Shown: one piece after another, positions 31,765-35,248 of the stretch
How the letters are laid out: the number at the start of each line of letters is the position of its first letter
Position numbering within the stretch: position 1 is the stretch's first letter
NCBI GenBank assembly: GCA_944386835.1
Contig: CALXCQ010000126.1
Span: 1 to 35,248, forward strand
Direction of reading: 5' to 3'
Length of the DNA stretch: 35,248 bases
Source: an uncultured Oscillospiraceae bacterium
GTDB lineage: Bacteria; Bacillota; Clostridia; Oscillospirales; Oscillospiraceae
Notes under the pieces: generated by a model
What the model saw: only the letters and a program-made list of their open reading frames with translations
Told to the model about the DNA's origin: nothing
The model's database searches: none
Translations under genes and position numbers: made by a program

Positions 31765-32678
31765 ACGAAATTCAAAAAAGAATCTTAGAACAAGTAGCGG
31801 ATATGGCGAAAATACCGGAAGGTGCAGTCAATATTCGCTCAGACGGACAAAAGGAATACCGTCATAACACCAAGAATATACAAATTACCTCCAAAACAGA
31901 TAAAGAGGGAATCGATATTCACATTGCGCCCTTTACAAAGGATGAAGAAGTTCATATTCCTGTCATTGTAACCCAGTCTGGATTTCATGATTTGGTCTAT
32001 AATGATTTCTTTATTGGAGAAGGAGCACAGGTCAATATCGTAGCAGGATGCGGAATTTCCAACTGCGGCGATTGTGATTCGGAACACGACGGAATACACA
32101 CGTTTCATGTTGGGAAGAATGCCAAAGTTACCTATACGGAAAAACACTATGGCGAAGGAACGGGAACAGGAAAGCGAATTTTAAACCCCCAGACAATTTT
32201 ATATCTGGAAGAAGGCGCCAGTGTCACGTTGGAAACCGTCCAGATCAAAGGCGTTGACGATACCAAACGGTATACCAAAGCGGAGATTGGAAAAGATGCG
32301 GAGATTACCATTCAGGAAAAATTGCTGACCCATGGAGATCAGCATGCGGTCAGTGAAATGGATGTATTCTTAAATGGAGAAAATGCGAAAACCCGTGTCA
32401 TTTCCCGGTCGGTAGCCCAAGATACATCCAGTCAGATTTTCTATCCCAGGGTAGAGGGAAATTGTGCCTGTTTTGGTCATGTCCAGTGTGATGCCATTAT
32501 TATGGGCAACGCAAAAGTCCGGGCAATTCCGGAAATTACCTGTAATCATGTGGACGCCAGTTTGATTCATGAGGCAGCCATCGGGCGAATTGCCGGCGAG
32601 CAGATTACCAAACTCATGACCTTAGGTTTAACTGCGGAAGAGGCCGAAGAAGAAATTTTGAAGGGTTTCTTGCGGTAA
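31758..32678 (+). CDS. sufB: SufB/SufD-like scaffold (SmsB-type, short)
   Basis: 306-residue protein of the SufBD family. The core is the beta-helix with VILVTQSGF-like opening (HIPVIVTQSGFHDLVYNDFF), the repeated strand pattern, and the end ITCNHVDASLIHEAAIGRIA followed by LGLTAEEAEEEILKGFL. It is much shorter than classical SufB (about 470) and lacks the N-terminal domain, like the minimal SMS type found in archaea and Clostridia. A cysteine pair NCGDC lies near residue 100, and a conserved Cys-x-His is in the end motif. With SufC it would form the complete SMS scaffold; no sufS, sufU or sufD is present here. The overlapping start after GGAGGTGGAAGG suggests coupled translation. Confidence 0.82.
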   Translation: MLNEIQKRILEQVADMAKIPEGAVNIRSDGQKEYRHNTKNIQITSKTDKEGIDIHIAPFTKDEEVHIPVIVTQSGFHDLVYNDFFIGEGAQVNIVAGCGISNCGDCDSEHDGIHTFHVGKNAKVTYTEKHYGEGTGTGKRILNPQTILYLEEGASVTLETVQIKGVDDTKRYTKAEIGKDAEITIQEKLLTHGDQHAVSEMDVFLNGENAKTRVISRSVAQDTSSQIFYPRVEGNCACFGHVQCDAIIMGNAKVRAIPEITCNHVDASLIHEAAIGRIAGEQITKLMTLGLTAEEAEEEILKGFLR

Positions 32679-32733
32679 CGGCAGAGTCTGATCAGCAAAT
32701 GAAAAGAGACAGCTTCTAAAGAGAAAAGAAGAT

Positions 32734-32765
32734 GGCCTCCAACAAAGATTGTTGGGGGCCTTTTT
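32734..32765 (+). terminator. Terminator of the sufCB-like operon
   Basis: A ten-base-pair stem, GGCCTCCAAC (32734-32743) with GTTGGGGGCC (32751-32760, one G-T pair), followed by TTTTT. It ends 14 bases before the asparaginase start. Confidence 0.88.
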
Positions 32766-32778
32766 AAAAGGAGATCAA

Positions 32779-33783
32779 ATGAAAAAAATCCTGCTTATTT
32801 CCACCGGCGGAACCATTGCCACGAAAAAGACCGACCATGGCTTAACGCCCCAGCTTACCTCTGACGAAATTCTGGAAAGTGTACCCCAGGTACGGGAATT
32901 TTGCCAGGTAACGCCGGTACAACTATTCAATATTGATTCCAGTAACATGCAGCCGGAAAATTGGGTGCGGATTGCGGAAAAAATTCAGGAGACTTACGAT
33001 CAATATGACGGGTTCCTCATTACCCATGGTACAGATACCATGGTCTACACGGCGGCAGCTTTGTCTTATTTAATCCAAAACAGCCCCAAACCCATTGTAC
33101 TGACCGGTTCCCAAAAGTCTCTGTCTTACCGGGATACGGACGCCAGGATAAATTTGTCGGACGCCTTTACCTATTGCTGTTCCCAAGAAGCCTGCGGGGT
33201 ACACATTGTCTTTGGCGGCAGGGTGATTGTGGGAACCCGGGCCAGAAAAATCCGCACCAAGAGCTTTGATGCCTTTGACTCTATTAATTATCCGGCAGTC
33301 GCTGCCATCCGGGACGGAAAACTCTACTACTATATTCGGGAAACCATACAACCGGGGGGACCTCGCTTTCAACTGAAACTCTGTCCGGATGTATTTTTGC
33401 TGAAGCTGGTGCCGGGTATGGATGCCGGTATTTTCTCTTACTTACAGGACCGATATCAGGCAGTGGTAATTGAAAGTTTTGGAGTTGGGGGACTGCCTGC
33501 CTACGGCGCTTTTTCCGAGGGAATTCAGAAGTGGATCGACTCAGGACATTTTGTTGTTATGGCCACCCAGGTTCCCGGTGAGGGAAGTGATATGGAAGTC
33601 TATGAAGTAGGCTATGTTTCTAAAAAGCAATATCATCTCATGGAAGCCTATGATATGACAACAGAGGCGGCGCTGGTAAAACTGATGTGGATTCTGGGTC
33701 AAACCCGGGACCGGGAAGTTTTACGTCAGATGTTCTATCAGCCAGTTCAGGCGGATATTCTCACTTGGGAGGAAGAACAGTAA
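32779..33783 (+). CDS. ansA: L-asparaginase, type I (cytoplasmic)
   Basis: 334-residue amidohydrolase that converts asparagine to aspartate and ammonia. Catalytic Thr-1 is in STGGTIATK (residues 9-17) and the second triad is in THGTDTMVYTAAALSY (near 82-97); the lysine region GSQKSLSYRDTDARINLSDAF follows. No signal peptide, so it is the cytoplasmic type. The start is the ATG at 32779 after AAAGGAGATCAA; the frame is open further upstream through the terminator and is not used. No transporter is adjacent. Confidence 0.92.
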   Translation: MKKILLISTGGTIATKKTDHGLTPQLTSDEILESVPQVREFCQVTPVQLFNIDSSNMQPENWVRIAEKIQETYDQYDGFLITHGTDTMVYTAAALSYLIQNSPKPIVLTGSQKSLSYRDTDARINLSDAFTYCCSQEACGVHIVFGGRVIVGTRARKIRTKSFDAFDSINYPAVAAIRDGKLYYYIRETIQPGGPRFQLKLCPDVFLLKLVPGMDAGIFSYLQDRYQAVVIESFGVGGLPAYGAFSEGIQKWIDSGHFVVMATQVPGEGSDMEVYEVGYVSKKQYHLMEAYDMTTEAALVKLMWILGQTRDREVLRQMFYQPVQADILTWEEEQ

Positions 33784-33816
33784 TCGGTTTTTTAATCTTT
33801 CAGAGAGGAAATAACG

Positions 33817-34299
33817 ATGGCCAGTATGACCCTTTTTTGTCTGGGAAAGTTAAAAGAGCCTTTTTACAGTAAAGCAGCGGCAGAATATCAAAAGCGGCTG
33901 GGAGCCTTTGGACAGTTTCAGATTGTGGAGCTGCCGGAGTACCGGCTTCCTGACAATCCCTCGGAAGCGCAAATTCAGATGGGTCTGAAGAAAGAAGCGG
34001 ACATGGTGCGGGCCAAATTGCCGAAAGGATGCTGGCTGTGCGCCTTTACGCCGGAAGGAAAATCCGTGACGTCTGAGGAGCTGGCCCATACGGTAAAACA
34101 GGCCCGGTTAGGAGGCAAATCCCATTTGTGCTTCTTAATCGGCAGCAGCTATGGAATGGATGCCCGATTGAAAACGGAAGCGGATTGTCAAATCTCCTTG
34201 TCGAAGATGACGTTTCCCCATCATTTGGCTCGCGTCATGGTGTTAGAACAACTGTATCGGGCGGAGAGTATTCTCTCCGGGAGTGCTTACCACAAATAA
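33817..34299 (+). CDS. rlmH: 23S rRNA pseudouridine-1915 N3-methyltransferase
   Basis: 160-residue SPOUT methyltransferase that modifies helix 69 of 23S rRNA. The SAM-binding knot is formed by LCFLIGSSYGMD and the C-terminal TFPHHLARVMVLEQLYRAES, ending in the invariant SAYHK. Length is typical. The ATG follows AGAGGAAATAACG. Origin-proximal location is common in Firmicutes. It is separated from asparaginase by only 33 bases and may share its transcript; a strong terminator follows. Confidence 0.95.
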   Translation: MASMTLFCLGKLKEPFYSKAAAEYQKRLGAFGQFQIVELPEYRLPDNPSEAQIQMGLKKEADMVRAKLPKGCWLCAFTPEGKSVTSEELAHTVKQARLGGKSHLCFLIGSSYGMDARLKTEADCQISLSKMTFPHHLARVMVLEQLYRAESILSGSAYHK

Positions 34300-34333
34300 A
34301 AAACTGCCTGCACTACAGTGCAGGCAGTTTTTT
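34298..34333 (+). terminator. Bidirectional terminator after rlmH
   Basis: A perfect stem, CTGCCTGCAC with GTGCAGGCAG, flanked by AAAAAA and TTTTTT. It begins within the rlmH stop codon and serves convergent transcription. Confidence 0.93.
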
Positions 34334-34463
34334 GTCAGAAAAAAATCCGGAAAAGGGGAATAGAAGATGTATGGGGAAAAAGTTTCAACAGCAAGGTTGA
34401 GACGGCAGATCAAGCCCTGATTTTCCAGATTCCCTATGGACCGGAAAGGAAGATCCCGGCATC

Positions 34464-35248
34464 CTATCCGTCCAGACGGTCAATCAGTTTTTTCCAGACC
34501 TCCTGACCCTGCCGGAACTGGGCCAAATGTTGGGGTAACAGGGTTTCATATCGGTCCAGATCTTCCGCCAGACTGGCAAAGTCCCGGATATTGAAATAGG
34601 CGCAAATGTGATCCAGGGACAGCTGTAAATTTTCCCTTGCCTGTGCCAGAATGTCTTTGCAAGCTTCTGGCTGGGTCAAATAAGTATAGAGGGGCTTATA
34701 GCGGATCCAGCCCCGGCAGGCGCTGAAAAACCGGCGGATGACACTTTCTGATTCATAGTAAAGGGAAATTTTCCGCAAAGAGGTAGGTAAAACGCCTTTT
34801 AACAAAGAGCCATAAAAAGAAAATCCATCGTGGAATGTGTAGACGGGTATGGACTTTACCGTATAATCCAACATGCAAGTACTGAGGATACTGTCTTCTC
34901 CCCGGGCACCCGGTGGATTGTAAAAGGGTAAAACTCGTTGGGGATTGGTCAAATTGATGCCTAAATTGCAGCCACTGAGATATTTTGCCCCGTGTACCGG
35001 TTCCACCAGTTTGGCCTTTTTGTCAATGAGAATTTGTTTATCGGCGTAGGTCACACCACCTGAGGCAATGACAGCCTGCACACTTTCCCACTGCAAAACA
35101 TCGCTGGAAAGCGCCTGGGTAAAGCGGTAAAAATCTTCTTCTTGCATAATGTGGTCATAATCCAGGGACGGCAAAGGGGAGAGATAGCCGCAGTGGTGGC
35201 CTGTGGTAAAGTCGGAAAATTGCAGATATTTAAAGTGCTCTTCCAGAA
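34464..35248 (-). CDS. Unidentified protein, glycosyltransferase-like (5' end cut by window)
   Basis: The frame is open from the right edge to the stop at 34464, 261 codons. I do not place it in a family with certainty. Upstream of the last-visible alternative start, the frame continues sensibly (LEEHFKYLQFSDF, then HHCGYLSPLPSLDYD), so the true start lies outside the window. The segment YNPPGARGEDSILSTCMLDY followed by VYTFHDGFSFYG resembles the GED and acceptor-side region of GT-A glycosyltransferases, and the remainder is helical and charged. No membrane segment or signal is visible. It is convergent with rlmH. Confidence 0.6.
   Translation of the reverse strand, partial: LEEHFKYLQFSDFTTGHHCGYLSPLPSLDYDHIMQEEDFYRFTQALSSDVLQWESVQAVIASGGVTYADKQILIDKKAKLVEPVHGAKYLSGCNLGINLTNPQRVLPFYNPPGARGEDSILSTCMLDYTVKSIPVYTFHDGFSFYGSLLKGVLPTSLRKISLYYESESVIRRFFSACRGWIRYKPLYTYLTQPEACKDILAQARENLQLSLDHICAYFNIRDFASLAEDLDRYETLLPQHLAQFRQGQEVWKKLIDRLDG

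Noticed and set aside
34270..34299. SCC-type attachment site at the 3' end of rlmH
   Set aside because: The gene is the one SCC elements use in staphylococci, but no element, recombinase or repeated end lies beside it.

Overview
The window is a chromosomal origin region from a low-to-mid GC member of the Firmicutes, most likely a gut Clostridia (Oscillospiraceae-like). The evidence is the gene order dnaA-dnaN-yaaA-recF-remB-gyrB-gyrA, Bacillus-type DnaA boxes with a DnaA-trio, strong AGGAGG ribosome sites, and TTGACA/TATAAT promoters with 17-base spacers. Genus-level assignment is inference; there is no 16S gene here.

Layout, left to right. 1-4.9 kb: a gamma-carbonic-anhydrase-like protein (cut by the left edge), a metallo-beta-lactamase-fold hydrolase, a small ribbon-helix-helix regulator diverging from a 69-residue unknown, a MarR/MATE efflux operon, and a short QueG-like Fe-S protein. 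5.1-5.4 kb: tRNA-Gly(CCC) followed by a run of hairpins. 5.7-7.9 kb: a two-gene RnfC/RnfD-like pair without the other Rnf subunits. 8.0-9.6 kb: a uracil permease preceded by a promoter, a 38-codon leader ORF and a terminator, which looks like a translation-coupled attenuator. 9.9-13.8 kb: a DHHW-type lipoprotein, an SLH/DUF4358-like protein, a DUF5655-like protein, an unexplained 190-base spacer and a NagD-like HAD phosphatase. 13.9-18.9 kb: two tandem UxaA-family dehydratase paralogues separated by a decayed segment holding remnants of an ECF sigma factor, an anti-sigma factor with an in-frame TGA, and the tail of a large serine recombinase. 19.1-21.8 kb: a split ThrE-type exporter, a LUD-domain protein and RNase HI.

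21.8-30.7 kb is the replication-initiation cluster on the minus strand (gyrA, gyrB, remB, recF, yaaA, dnaN, dnaA). The likely oriC sits between dnaA and dnaN at about 29.13-29.37 kb: several DnaA boxes, a DnaA-trio tract and an AT-rich unwinding stretch. Right of dnaA transcription switches to the plus strand: a two-gene SufC/SufB (SMS-like) Fe-S assembly operon, L-asparaginase and rlmH. A convergent partial gene closes the window.

Genes on both arms mostly point away from the origin, as expected for leading-strand coding. Most of the window is ordinary core genome. The parts deserving a second look are the uraA leader, the reduced Rnf pair, the scar and apparent gene-conversion tract of the uxaA paralogues, the tRNA-Gly hairpin array, and the uncommented spacer at 12.8-13.0 kb. 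I saw no CRISPR array, intact insertion sequence, prophage or obvious defence system.
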